Below, piece by piece: positions 1-6,670 of a stretch of DNA of 57,641 nt (position 1 is the first letter of the stretch; each line of letters opens with the position of its first letter). The notes under the pieces are model-generated. The model made no database searches. It saw nothing but the letters and a program-made list of their open reading frames with translations, and was not told the DNA's origin. Position numbers and translations under genes: made by a program. The stretch comes from a virus: positions 1 to 57,641 of IMG/VR virus record IMGVR_UViG_3300021438_000003; one strand, written 5' to 3'.

Positions 1-127
1 ATGATCGCACCAGCTCTATTGTCAGACGTTCTTTAGCAAGCATGTTATTGTGCGTATTAATATCGTATTCTTCAATGAATGAAGTTATTGGTTTATTTAG
101 TTCATTACATATCAAAAGCAGTCTACC
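1..127. repeat. Terminal direct repeat, left copy (assembly overlap of a circular genome)
   Basis: Bases 1-127 are identical to 57515-57641. An exact 127-base overlap matches a common maximal assembler k-mer, and a coding frame continues smoothly across the join, so this marks a circular contig rather than a biological terminal repeat. The unique genome is about 57,514 bp. The molecule may be circularly permuted or circular in vivo. Confidence 0.93.
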
Positions 128-295
128 AACACATATTCTATTGACCCCATGTTCATATTTAGCTAGCTGCTGGTGCGTAATTCCTGCTGCCTTAGCTAGC
201 TGCTGACGGCTTAAGCCTTTTTCTATTCTAAAGTCATGTATTCTAGAACCTACATGCTTGTCTATGTTTTTTATAAAGTCATTCTTTTTTGCCAT
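1..295 (-). CDS. XRE/Cro-CI family HTH regulator (N-terminal part; continues at 57514)
   Basis: Read across the circular join this gene encodes 120 residues; this part holds the start and the DNA-binding domain and the last residues lie at 57447-57514. The ATG at 295 is preceded by AGGAGGACT. Residues about 15-70 form an HTH_3 domain: VGSRIHDFR, then GLSRQQLAKAAGIT, then QLAKYEHGVNRI. The Q-x-x-KYE-x-G-x-NRI pattern is typical of alphaproteobacterial SinR-like regulators, which makes it one of the better host clues. It lies within the minus-strand early gene string, not beside its own divergent promoter, so it may be either a lysogeny-type repressor or a timing regulator of early genes. Candidate operators are TGTTGTTAA repeats at the promoter near 3970-4050. 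No integrase accompanies it. Confidence 0.88.
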   Translation of the reverse strand, partial: MAKKNDFIKNIDKHVGSRIHDFRIEKGLSRQQLAKAAGITHQQLAKYEHGVNRICVGRLLLICNELNKPITSFIEEYDINTHNNMLAKERLTIELVRS

Positions 296-320
296 TATAG
301 TCCTCCTTAAAATAATATTA

Positions 321-629
321 CTATATACCTGTCTTTCTATAAATCCTGTAACATTTATCGCTTGTGTTTATCTTGATATCAACCCCTACTATTTCACATA
401 GCCTGTTAATAATTTCCTCTACTACTTCCGCTTTATCCTTATAACTTGCGTTATTACGCTTATTATGTTCATCCATAATCAAACCAAGTGTAAGGGTAGC
501 TAAAGCTATCTGCTCAGTTGGAGTCATATTAAAAGCTACAATTCTTGATTTATTTCCGTCTTCTACGTTTATAATTGCTTTTTTATTACCATAGAGCAGT
601 CTTTCTATAAATCTTGTTATAATATCCAT
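321..629 (-). CDS. Small early protein of unknown function
   Basis: 102 residues; not recognised. The N-terminus is basic (IERLLYGNKKA), followed by a predicted beta segment (IINVEDGNKSRIVAFNM) and helices rich in hydrophobic residues around EQIALATLTLGLIMDE. This layout (short beta part plus two helices) resembles the neighbours at 647 and 915 and the plus-strand protein at 5304, suggesting a diverged family of small early proteins. An AGAGGACT-type ribosome-binding site precedes the ATG. It sits directly upstream of the XRE gene in the minus-strand early operon. Confidence 0.7.
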   Translation of the reverse strand: MDIITRFIERLLYGNKKAIINVEDGNKSRIVAFNMTPTEQIALATLTLGLIMDEHNKRNNASYKDKAEVVEEIINRLCEIVGVDIKINTSDKCYRIYRKTGI

Positions 630-646
630 TTAGTCCTCTTTGTTTT

Positions 647-913
647 TTAATTAAAATTACTAAATCTTTTCTCTTCCATATTTTTATACGTATCACTGGT
701 AAAATCCTCATCCTTTATGATCCTGATAAAATCTTCCTTAACCTGTTCTCTCAATGCTCTAAATTCACCTTGTGTTGAACTATAGATGAAGTTAAGCACT
801 GCGTTTGATAAAAGCTCCATTCTTTTGAAATTGCTTACCATCTTGTAACTGATGCAGAATTTTCTAACTCCGTTTTCTTCTTTTTCCTCTATTATTATTG
901 TCGGGTTATCCAT
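647..913 (-). CDS. Small early protein of unknown function
   Basis: 88 residues when started at the ATG at 913, which has GAGGATTAAA in front; a longer reading begins four codons upstream and lacks this spacing. The protein begins with a hydrophobic beta strand and an acidic turn (PTIIIEEKEENGVRKF) and continues with amphipathic helices. It overlaps the stop of neither neighbour but is only a base or two from the next gene. General form is shared with the proteins at 915 and 321. Function unknown. Confidence 0.7.
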   Translation of the reverse strand: MDNPTIIIEEKEENGVRKFCISYKMVSNFKRMELLSNAVLNFIYSSTQGEFRALREQVKEDFIRIIKDEDFTSDTYKNMEEKRFSNFN

Positions 914-914
914 T

Positions 915-1127
915 TTAATCCTCATTTAATTCTTTAGATTTAATTTTCAGAGAGTTTTTAGCTAATTCCTTAAGCATTTTTTTAGTTTTCTTATCCGGCG
1001 CATCATTAATAAAATTCCATAAACTAGCAAGCAACATTGTAAAACTATCTTCGGCATCTACATTTTCGTATAATATACTAACTTTATCGTCTATTTTCTC
1101 TATTGTTATTATTTGTTTATCCGTCAT
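915..1127 (-). CDS. Small early protein of unknown function
   Basis: 70 residues from the ATG at 1127, chosen because GAGGACA lies just upstream; an in-frame TTG two codons earlier is less likely. It has a short beta-rich N-terminus (KQIITIEKIDDKVSILYE) then a helix around FTMLLASLWNFI and a lysine-rich tail. The pattern resembles the neighbours at 647 and 321. Its start overlaps the end of the 1117-1320 gene, as is usual in this operon. Function unknown. Confidence 0.7.
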   Translation of the reverse strand: MTDKQIITIEKIDDKVSILYENVDAEDSFTMLLASLWNFINDAPDKKTKKMLKELAKNSLKIKSKELNED

Positions 1128-1320
1128 TCTCAATGTCCTCTTTATCTGTTATTCTTAATAAACAATTATCATAATTATATTTTATCAACTTTTTAATCCT
1201 GTTTTCCAATCTGTTCTCATACATTTCTTTTATCTGTTCAGCTGTAAAACCGATTTTCATTAAATTTTTTGATTCATCCAGAAAAGATTTCATTTCTAAA
1301 TATATATCTTCTTTTTTCAT
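1117..1320 (-). CDS. Small helical early protein
   Basis: 67 residues, predicted mostly alpha-helical and charged, with repeated Lys/Glu/Asp (EQIKEMYENRLENRIKKL). AGGACTAA precedes the start. It overlaps the downstream gene at 915-1127. No family recognised. Confidence 0.65.
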   Translation of the reverse strand: MKKEDIYLEMKSFLDESKNLMKIGFTAEQIKEMYENRLENRIKKLIKYNYDNCLLRITDKEDIENDG

Positions 1321-1326
1321 TTAGTC

Positions 1327-1557
1327 CTAATTGTTCTTTATATCTATTAAACTATCCATTCTACTTTTAACTATAATGAAACCTGGACGTAGTATAGAAT
1401 ACATGTTTTTTATACCTTGTATTCTCCTTCGCCTATTATGCTTAGCGCAAATAACTTCATGTTTTAATTTAAAACCTAATATTCTAACTTTATTTTCAAT
1501 TAAAAATTCCTGTTTTTCTTTACTTAAAAGGTCAAAAATCGGTAAATATGAAAGCAT
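1327..1557 (-). CDS. Small basic early protein
   Basis: 76 residues, rich in Lys and Arg, with a CAKHNRRRR stretch in the middle that could contact nucleic acid. GAGGATAAAAAATAA lies upstream of the ATG. It abuts the next gene (1558) with no gap. A plus-strand frame also spans 1331-1579, but it lacks the operon-wide ribosome-binding signal and was treated as a shadow. Function unknown. Confidence 0.6.
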   Translation of the reverse strand: MLSYLPIFDLLSKEKQEFLIENKVRILGFKLKHEVICAKHNRRRRIQGIKNMYSILRPGFIIVKSRMDSLIDIKNN

Positions 1558-1770
1558 TTATTTTTTATCCTCGCTATAATAACTATCTATGATAAATCTT
1601 ATTTGTTCATGATCGGTTCTGTAATTATTCTTTGAATCCTGTTGTAATTTAGTTCTTACGTTATCATTAAAATTATAATTTGGTGTACCTATAGCAAAAC
1701 CAATAATGAATGAGATAATAACTGATATTACTGACCACATTATAATTAAACCTAAATCATTATTGTTCAT
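1558..1770 (-). CDS. Small single-span membrane protein
   Basis: 70 residues with one hydrophobic segment at about residues 8-28 (MWSVISVIISFIIGFAIG) followed by a hydrophilic tail. Probably an inner-membrane microprotein made early in infection. Its start overlaps the stop of the 1767 gene by 4 bases. Function unknown. Confidence 0.65.
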   Translation of the reverse strand: MNNNDLGLIIMWSVISVIISFIIGFAIGTPNYNFNDNVRTKLQQDSKNNYRTDHEQIRFIIDSYYSEDKK

Positions 1771-1952
1771 TTAAAATAATCCTCCCGCTCAAGTCTATCC
1801 ATTACCATATTTCTAATCAGCTCAAGCTGGTTATTAAAACATAACCATTCATGTTCAGGACTGGTTATATACTTATTGTGGAGCATTGATCTAACTGACA
1901 AATTAACGATAAATTCTACTGCATCCTCATATTGTTTATATATTTCGTTCAT
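1767..1952 (-). CDS. Small early protein
   Basis: 61 residues, predicted helical, with aromatic and charged residues (EWLCFNNQLELIRNMV). It overlaps both neighbours by 4 bases, so translation is probably coupled. No family recognised. Confidence 0.6.
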   Translation of the reverse strand: MNEIYKQYEDAVEFIVNLSVRSMLHNKYITSPEHEWLCFNNQLELIRNMVMDRLEREDYFK

Positions 1953-2206
1953 TTCCCATGCTCCATTTCCAGAACCTCATTAATGTCATGCTCAATTGTG
2001 GTTTTAAGATAAGCGCAGTATTCTTTCTTTTTATTTAATTCTAGATCAAAAAACCATTTACCAGCAGAGTTTTTATAGCAAATAAGTCTGTAGGACTCAG
2101 TATTGGTTTTTATTCTATCCATAAGCTTGTTTATTTCTTCTATACTGCCAGCTAGTGCAATAAAAGGAATAAGGATCATGGACATGGTTAATATAATGTT
2201 TTTCAT
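1949..2206 (-). CDS. Small secreted protein with N-terminal signal peptide
   Basis: 85 residues. Residues 1-19 form a signal peptide (MKNIILTMSMILIPFIALA) with an A-L-A cleavage site before GSIEEIN. The mature part has two cysteines (LICYK and KEYCAY) that could form a disulphide in the periplasm. Its location in the early region suggests an envelope function made soon after infection, for example superinfection exclusion, but this is inference. The start ATG overlaps the TGA of the 2203 gene. Confidence 0.65.
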   Translation of the reverse strand: MKNIILTMSMILIPFIALAGSIEEINKLMDRIKTNTESYRLICYKNSAGKWFFDLELNKKKEYCAYLKTTIEHDINEVLEMEHGK

Positions 2207-2325
2207 TTCCTTGCTCCATAATATTCACTTAACATTAAACGTAATTTTGTAAGGTTGGTATCTACATATTTATCCCGCCAGTTGTCAGTTACCAGCTCTA
2301 CAATTCTTTTTTCAAGTTCTGTCAT
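2203..2325 (-). CDS. Microprotein, 40 residues
   Basis: 40 residues (begins MTELEKRIVELV, ends GARK). It fills the gap between the 2328 and 1949 genes. A strong GGAGGACTAAAA precedes the start, and the TGA stop overlaps the next ATG. Predicted helical; function unknown. Confidence 0.6.
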   Translation of the reverse strand: MTELEKRIVELVTDNWRDKYVDTNLTKLRLMLSEYYGARK

Positions 2326-2327
2326 TT

Positions 2328-2762
2328 TTAGTCCTCCATAGTTTTAAGCTGTTTAGCTAGTTTAATACATTCAAGTATTACATAATTAATATCCCTGTAT
2401 ACCTCATCACCGCATACTTCGAGTTTATCTTTTCTTAATTCTTCGCTCATACTAGGTATAAGATCATCAGCGTGCGCACAATCGAAACCAACCAGAAATA
2501 GTTTTAATTTATCATTACTATTATGCTCACCATCCAATATACCAGTAAAAGTAACTCCGCCGTGTACGTCAAATTTATCAAAAACATCATTTTCCTTACG
2601 GCTTTTATTATATAAAGGATGGTTTACAGGTAGGCTTACATAACCGCATAAATGTTTTAATTTTGGATGTCTTTTGATAACTATTGCATAACCAGTCTCA
2701 ACATTCATAAAGTGGTAGTGATCCAATTCAATTTCCCATTGTTTTTTATTGTTATCAGTCAT
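2328..2762 (-). CDS. Conserved phage protein of unknown function (HGG / GFDCAH motifs)
   Basis: 144 residues from the ATG at 2762, which has GGAGGACTGAAA immediately upstream; a longer reading to 2816 crosses that signal. Motifs in order are CGYVSLPVNHPLY, DVHGGVTFTG, FLVGFDCAHADD and YRDINYVILEC. I know this combination from a widespread family of uncharacterised phage proteins with small, conserved, possibly metal- or nucleotide-binding His/Asp/Cys residues; I cannot name a biochemical activity. It is one of the few members of this early operon that belongs to a broadly distributed family. Confidence 0.75.
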   Translation of the reverse strand: MTDNNKKQWEIELDHYHFMNVETGYAIVIKRHPKLKHLCGYVSLPVNHPLYNKSRKENDVFDKFDVHGGVTFTGILDGEHNSNDKLKLFLVGFDCAHADDLIPSMSEELRKDKLEVCGDEVYRDINYVILECIKLAKQLKTMED

Positions 2763-2781
2763 TTTCAGTCCTCCTTTTTTA

Positions 2782-3021
2782 TCAATCATCATGTTTACTA
2801 CTAAAAATAATCTCATTTGTTTTTATATCTACAACCCGTATTTCATCATCAGTAGTATTTACTATCTTGTCATAATGATCCGAATTTAGGAATAGGTGAA
2901 AGTCAGTTAAGCTTGTGAATTCCAGATTTTCAAACTTTAACCCTGTTTTAGGTTCTATTACGCTAAGTTTATATTTAGGTTTTAAGTTTTCTTCTTTTAA
3001 TATTTCTTTAAATCTATTCAT
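2782..3021 (-). CDS. Small early protein
   Basis: 79 residues from the ATG at 3021, selected because AGGACTGGAATT lies just upstream; an upstream in-frame start would run into the neighbouring 3036-3215 gene. Predicted mixed beta/alpha with many charged residues (KYKLSVIEPKTGLKFENL). No family recognised. Confidence 0.65.
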   Translation of the reverse strand: MNRFKEILKEENLKPKYKLSVIEPKTGLKFENLEFTSLTDFHLFLNSDHYDKIVNTTDDEIRVVDIKTNEIIFSSKHDD

Positions 3022-3035
3022 AATTCCAGTCCTCA

Positions 3036-3215
3036 CTATATTGTTGATAAAACCCAAGTCATTGTGTTTGTTAACGCCAGTATACATAAGAATATCATCA
3101 TGACCTTGTCCCTTGGTATTCTAACATATATAACATTATCATTCTTAAAAGTTACATAAACGTATTTGGCAATTAATAAAAATGATGTAAGTATTACAAT
3201 TGATAAGCCGTTCAT
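3036..3215 (-). CDS. Small membrane protein with two predicted spans
   Basis: 59 residues. Hydrophobic segments at about 4-21 (LSIVILTSFLLIAKYVYV) and 38-58 (VMMIFLCILALTN region) flank a polar loop (FKNDNVIYVRIPRDK). GGAGGACTAACATC lies before the ATG. It occupies what would otherwise be a gap between the 3220 and 2782 genes. Probably an inner-membrane microprotein; function unknown. Confidence 0.6.
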   Translation of the reverse strand: MNGLSIVILTSFLLIAKYVYVTFKNDNVIYVRIPRDKVMMIFLCILALTNTMTWVLSTI

Positions 3216-3219
3216 GATG

Positions 3220-3726
3220 TTAGTCCTCCTTTATCAATTCCTTGATTCTGTTTATAATAGTGCTATTGTTACCAAAATAGTTTTCAAAATATCCAATACC
3301 GCTTTTAGCAAAGTTGGAGTGTTCGTCATAAGAACGATCAACCAGCAGCTGGTAAGCTTCAAGCTTATAAGTCATGTCCATACCAGCACCACCAAAAGAT
3401 AGTATTTCGTATTTATTACCAATGATATCAAAGTAAGTAAAAGGGATAAGATGGCATATAAGCGCAATATCCTCATCGAATGTAACAGGCTCGTAAGCGT
3501 AATTATACATTAAACATGCTTCTTCAACGTTACGTCTAGCGCAATCATACATTTCAGTTTCATCACTGTAATCATCAATATCAAGGTCAGCTAATTCTTC
3601 CTCTATTGCTTTCTCCGATACCATGAAATCATCGATGTGTTCTTCTATATGAAAATCAGGGATGAAATGCTTATTGTAAAAAGCTTCGCTGTGTATTCCA
3701 GATACTCTCTTAAATAATTTAGTCAT
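3220..3726 (-). CDS. Conserved phage protein of unknown function (GGAGMDMTYKL motif)
   Basis: 168 residues. The N-terminal half is acidic (repeated Asp/Glu at about 25-60). The C-terminal half carries HLIPFTYFDIIGN, then LSFGGAGMDMTYKLEAYQLLVDRSYD. The GMDM-containing segment occurs in many uncharacterised phage early proteins, which supports a real conserved gene. No catalytic assignment is possible. AGGACTACC precedes the start. Confidence 0.72.
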   Translation of the reverse strand: MTKLFKRVSGIHSEAFYNKHFIPDFHIEEHIDDFMVSEKAIEEELADLDIDDYSDETEMYDCARRNVEEACLMYNYAYEPVTFDEDIALICHLIPFTYFDIIGNKYEILSFGGAGMDMTYKLEAYQLLVDRSYDEHSNFAKSGIGYFENYFGNNSTIINRIKELIKED

Positions 3727-3738
3727 GGTAGTCCTCCA

Positions 3739-3921
3739 TTAAATCTTTTTATAATTGAAAATATTTGCTACGTAATTTATATGCTTGCTCGTTGTGCGAG
3801 ACCAATAACCAAGTGTTTTGATTAGTCCGTTAACGTGATCTATTTCTGCGACTCTGGTGTTGTATGAGTATATAAATTCATTATCACATGAAAGATTTTT
3901 AGTGTATCTATCGAATTTCAT
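3739..3921 (-). CDS. First gene of the leftward early operon, small protein
   Basis: 60 residues, basic and tyrosine/asparagine-rich; not recognised. It is the promoter-proximal gene of the leftward transcript: GAGGACTGATT lies before the ATG, and a strong sigma-70-like promoter lies about 50-75 bases upstream. Early position suggests very early expression. Confidence 0.65.
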   Translation of the reverse strand: MKFDRYTKNLSCDNEFIYSYNTRVAEIDHVNGLIKTLGYWSRTTSKHINYVANIFNYKKI

Positions 3922-3969
3922 AATCAGTCCTCATTGTTTTTGTTTCAATTAACAGTTGCTCGTAAGCTG

Positions 3970-3998
3970 AATATAACCGCATGTTGTTAACGTGTCAA
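3970..3998 (-). promoter_or_regulatory. Strong leftward sigma-70-like promoter with overlapping candidate operator
   Basis: On the minus strand a perfect TTGACA (complement of 3993-3998) is followed after 17 bases by TATATT (complement of 3970-3975). TGTTGTTAA occurs between the boxes (3982-3990) and again at 4037-4045, the latter inside the dyad TGTTAAGGTAACA. These repeats are candidate operators, perhaps for the XRE protein. This promoter would drive the whole early string. Confidence 0.75.
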
Positions 3999-4099
3999 TA
4001 ACTAAAAATTATTTTTTATTACAAATAATAAAAGTGTGTTGTTAAGGTAACAGGTTTTTGTCCTTGTTTTATTCCATAACACCAAGTGGAGTAACGTTT

Positions 4100-4327
4100 A
4101 CTACCCTTTACTACCCTCCATACTACCCCTCTTACTACCCTTCTATCCCTTATATAATAAAGGATAGAAGGGTAAAGGTAGTAAGGTAGTATACTTTTTT
4201 TATAGGAGTTTGATAGAAAAAATAAAATAAAAAATTTATATAAACAATAGAAACGGCTTTACTACCTTACTACCTTACTACCCTAATACCTTGTAAGGCT
4301 TATATCCATTGGTGTTGAGGGGGTAGT
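4100..4327. repeat. Iteron-like ACTACC repeats with central hairpin; candidate replication origin
   Basis: ACTACC occurs in direct orientation at 4100, 4110, 4122, 4134, 4261, 4269 and 4277 and inverted (GGTAGT) at 4177, 4185 and 4322. Spacing is 8-12 bases within clusters. Between the first clusters lies a perfect 12-bp stem (4137-4148 with 4162-4173). The tract is followed by a very AT-rich stretch. Repeats plus hairpin plus AT-rich DNA in a divergent intergenic region is the usual look of a phage or plasmid origin; binding by a phage initiator is inferred. Confidence 0.5.
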
Positions 4328-4380
4328 AAGCTTAAGGGAAACTGTAGTTGTTTAAAACTAATATGATATTAAAATAATAT

Positions 4381-4600
4381 TATATTAGTTTTAAGTTAAC
4401 GTTAAATGTAATATCATAAAACTTAGATAAGACTATTATTTTAATATTATATTGTTTTTAATTAATGTTAAAAGTAATATTAATTAAAAACTTAAATAAC
4501 ACTATTATCATGTTAATTTAATATTATGAGGTAGTGTTATACGTAAGTGCAAATAGTATTAAATTAACATTATGATAGTTTTATTTGTAATTATAAAAAT
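4381..4600. repeat. AT-rich imperfect tandem repeats and dyads
   Basis: Two degenerate units of about 70 bases begin near 4388 and 4454; each contains a TAAAACTTA/AAAACTTAA-type core followed by an ACTATTAT motif and an AATATTAT end. Within unit two is a perfect 12-bp dyad (4455-4466 with 4479-4490). A larger imperfect inverted repeat follows, with arms around 4500-4525 and 4557-4581. These may be operators or a DNA-unwinding element next to the ACTACC tract. No gene was found in 3999-4767. Confidence 0.5.
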
Positions 4601-4703
4601 AATAAATGCAACATTACAAATAACACTATTGTTTTTGTATTATGATGTTATGATGATAGAAATTAATATTAAAAGTAATATTGCAAAAAAATTTAAAATA
4701 ATG

Positions 4704-4741
4704 CTTTACAATTCAAAAAACTTATTTATAGTATTGTAAAG
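4704..4741 (+). promoter_or_regulatory. Rightward promoter flanked by a 9-bp operator-like dyad
   Basis: TTTACA at 4705-4710 and TATAGT at 4727-4732 are spaced by 16 bases. The promoter is bracketed by a perfect inverted repeat, CTTTACAAT (4704-4712) and ATTGTAAAG (4733-4741), a good geometry for a dimeric repressor. It precedes the plus-strand gene at 4768 and presumably feeds the small genes leading to the terminase. Confidence 0.6.
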
Positions 4742-4767
4742 ACTAATTATGATTAAAAATAATTTAA

Positions 4768-5079
4768 ATGACTACAAAAAAGATTGTTTTTGAGGTAACA
4801 ACAGAAGAATATAAAGTATTAAAGAAATTTGCAAAGATTCTAATAAAAACGGAAAACTCAAAGTTAAGAATAGATAATGCAATAGAAATTATTTTACATG
4901 ATAGAATCGATGAAGGTAAAATAAAAAAGGATGTTTATTATAGTACTAAAGATTTGATGCTGTTAGTAGGTTACATTGAAAGTAAGATTGAATATTTAGA
5001 TAAAGTTAACTTTAATAAGATTTTAAGAAAATATGGATGGTATTTTAATACTAAGATTGGAAAATGGAAAATAAACTAG
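4768..5079 (+). CDS. Probable small DNA-binding regulator (ribbon-helix-helix-like N-terminus)
   Basis: 103 residues. The start (KKIVFEVTTEEYKVLKKFAK) has the beta strand plus helix pattern of ribbon-helix-helix proteins, and the C-terminal half is basic and tryptophan-bearing (KYGWYFNTKIGKWKIN). It is the first gene after the rightward promoter and its stop overlaps the start of the next gene, another ribbon-helix-helix candidate, by 16 bases. Autoregulation through the flanking dyad is plausible but inferred. The fold assignment is tentative. Confidence 0.6.
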   Translation: MTTKKIVFEVTTEEYKVLKKFAKILIKTENSKLRIDNAIEIILHDRIDEGKIKKDVYYSTKDLMLLVGYIESKIEYLDKVNFNKILRKYGWYFNTKIGKWKIN

Positions 5080-5303
5080 ATAAGTTGAAAACAGTTGTTG
5101 TAAGCCTGCGTTTGGGAGTTAATGATTATAAAACAATACAAGGGATGGCAAGGAATGAGGTTAGGTCGTTCAATAATCAGATAAGGTTTATACTTGGTAG
5201 ATATATAAAGAGTGTAGGTTTACAATCTGATGTTTTTGATGATATAGAAGATGAAAAACCTGTTAGGGTTGATTATAATGTAAATACTGATGATATATTT
5301 TAG
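5064..5303 (+). CDS. Arc-type ribbon-helix-helix regulator
   Basis: 79 residues. Residues about 8-50 fit the Arc/CopG fold: a beta strand (KTVVVSLRLG), helix A (NDYKTIQGMARNEV) and helix B with the typical S-x-N-x-Q-I-R (SFNNQIRFILGRYIK). The tail is acidic. Such proteins bind operators as dimers through the beta ribbon. Location directly behind the rightward promoter suggests control of the early/late switch. Confidence 0.72.
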   Translation: MENKLDKLKTVVVSLRLGVNDYKTIQGMARNEVRSFNNQIRFILGRYIKSVGLQSDVFDDIEDEKPVRVDYNVNTDDIF

Positions 5304-5507
5304 ATGTTTAGAATATTTAAAGAAAAGATAACTTTAACTCTTGATAGTGGATTGATTAAAGTACATAGTAACGGCATTGATACGGCTAAGTTACTTAGTA
5401 TGCTTGTTAATGCAATAAGTATTACTATATTGAATGCTAGCAATGGTGATATTAATAAGAAAGATGAGCTTGTTAATCAGATAGTAGGATTATTGAAAGG
5501 GGAATAA
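5304..5507 (+). CDS. Small protein of unknown function
   Basis: 67 residues, starting immediately after the preceding stop. A beta-like N-terminus (KITLTLDSGLIKVHSN) is followed by a hydrophobic helix (AKLLSMLVNAISITIL) and a charged helix. This beta-plus-helix layout recalls the early proteins at 647 and 915 on the other strand. The stop overlaps the next ATG by one base (TAATG). Function unknown. Confidence 0.65.
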   Translation: MFRIFKEKITLTLDSGLIKVHSNGIDTAKLLSMLVNAISITILNASNGDINKKDELVNQIVGLLKGE

Positions 5508-5686
5508 TGTACCATATACTATTTTTAAGCCTTAACTGGTTTTGCATCATGGCATTATTTCCCGTTGAGGAGATATACAGGTTGCTTACTGCAAAACACT
5601 TGGTATTAGCGGTGTTTATAGTATATGTGTATCATTTAGGATTGATTGGTTTTAAACGAATAGTTGAGTATTTTGATGAGCTCTAG
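5507..5686 (+). CDS. Small membrane protein, 59 residues
   Basis: 59 residues. Two hydrophobic stretches at about 1-19 (MYHILFLSLNWFCIMALF) and 31-48 (HLVLAVFIVYVYHLGLIG) are separated by a charged turn. GAAAGGGGAATA lies before the ATG. It fills the gap between the 5304 and 5676 genes and overlaps the latter by 11 bases. Function unknown. Confidence 0.6.
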   Translation: MYHILFLSLNWFCIMALFPVEEIYRLLTAKHLVLAVFIVYVYHLGLIGFKRIVEYFDEL

Positions 5687-5915
5687 TTATATTGACATTA
5701 ACATTAATAGTTTTAAACCTCGTATTGTTTTATTGATGATAAAAAATAATTTTACTAAAAATAAAGCGATTGAAGAAATTTATAAAGAATCAAAAGATAG
5801 AATTAAAGAAATTTTTAATTTTGATCATTTTATTCAATTTGAAGATTTGTTTAATAGTTGGAAACCTGTAATTGTTAAGAATGATTTAGGTGAATATAAA
5901 GTACAATATGAATAA
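5676..5915 (+). CDS. Small protein of unknown function
   Basis: 79 residues from the ATG at 5676; a TTG at 5664 would extend it by four residues and is less likely. Predicted beta then helical (SYIDININSFKPRIVLLM, KAIEEIYKESKDRIKEIF). Not recognised. It lies in the leader segment of small genes upstream of the terminase. Confidence 0.6.
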   Translation: MSSSYIDININSFKPRIVLLMIKNNFTKNKAIEEIYKESKDRIKEIFNFDHFIQFEDLFNSWKPVIVKNDLGEYKVQYE

Positions 5916-5936
5916 TTAATGATTAGGAATTTTTAG

Positions 5937-6146
5937 ATGGATAAGGACATAGATAATGAGATCAACGACTTACTGATAGGGAAATATAATTATAAAGGTT
6001 ATGTTTTGTTATTAGAGGGTAATAAAGGGGGTTGGAAAAAAGGATATTGGAAGCTTGATAAACTTGATCTTTTAAAAGCAAGTAAGTTTTTATTACATTT
6101 AGATTTATCCGAACGAAGAGACTGCAAAAACAATATTGAAGAATAA
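5937..6146 (+). CDS. Small protein of unknown function
   Basis: 69 residues, with an acidic N-terminus, a glycine/tryptophan-rich centre (EGNKGGWKKGYWKLDKL) and a charged C-terminus. Its weak upstream signal (AGGAATTTTTAG) suggests modest translation. It directly precedes the small terminase gene. No family recognised. Confidence 0.6.
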   Translation: MDKDIDNEINDLLIGKYNYKGYVLLLEGNKGGWKKGYWKLDKLDLLKASKFLLHLDLSERRDCKNNIEE

Positions 6147-6151
6147 GGTTA

Positions 6152-6670
6152 ATGAGTAAAAAACTGAAAAATGTTACAGGGTCAGAAAAGAAAGAAGTAG
6201 ATTTAGGTGGTCGACCTGAAATAGTTTTAACAGATGAACAAATATCAAGAGTAGAAACTTTAGCAAGCGTATTACGTGTAGAACAGATAGCAGATTACTT
6301 TGGTATATCTCATAAAACTTTCTATGAAATAATGAAAAGAGATGAGCGAGTTTCTACAAGCTATAAAAGGGGTAAAGCCGTTGCAATTGAGGGGGTTGCG
6401 AGCAATTTAATATTAAAATGTCACGCTGGTGACGTTCCCTCAATGATCTTTTATCTCAAAACTCAAGGTCGCTGGAAAGAGAATCATGATCAACCTGAGG
6501 TTAATGTTAATATTAACACATTAACAGACAACCAGAGAAGACAAAAAGAGATAGATATTAAACTCTACGATAAATATCGTCGAGACATGGGTTTTGGTAT
6601 GGATAGCGAGACTGCGATTGATGCTGAGTTTGTGGTGGAAGAGACTAAGTTATTGAAAGATGATGAGTGA
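6152..6670 (+). CDS. terS: Terminase small subunit
   Basis: 172 residues. The small terminase recognises phage DNA and hands it to the motor. After a polar N-terminus, residues about 28-75 form a DNA-binding HTH (QIADYFGISHKTFYEIMKRD) and the segment AVAIEGVASNLILKC plus TQGRWKEN is typical of TerS oligomerisation regions. The C-terminus is acidic. Position two genes upstream of the large terminase supports the call. Its end overlaps the TAG-interrupted frame at 6663. Confidence 0.85.
   Translation: MSKKLKNVTGSEKKEVDLGGRPEIVLTDEQISRVETLASVLRVEQIADYFGISHKTFYEIMKRDERVSTSYKRGKAVAIEGVASNLILKCHAGDVPSMIFYLKTQGRWKENHDQPEVNVNINTLTDNQRRQKEIDIKLYDKYRRDMGFGMDSETAIDAEFVVEETKLLKDDE

Noticed and set aside
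1-127. Biological short terminal repeat of a T7-type linear genome
   Set aside because: A gene continues in frame across the join and 127 is a typical assembler overlap length, so an assembly overlap is the simpler explanation.
1331-1579. Open frame on the plus strand, hydrophobic
   Set aside because: It is the shadow of minus-strand genes at 1327 and 1558, which have ribosome-binding sites and operon spacing.
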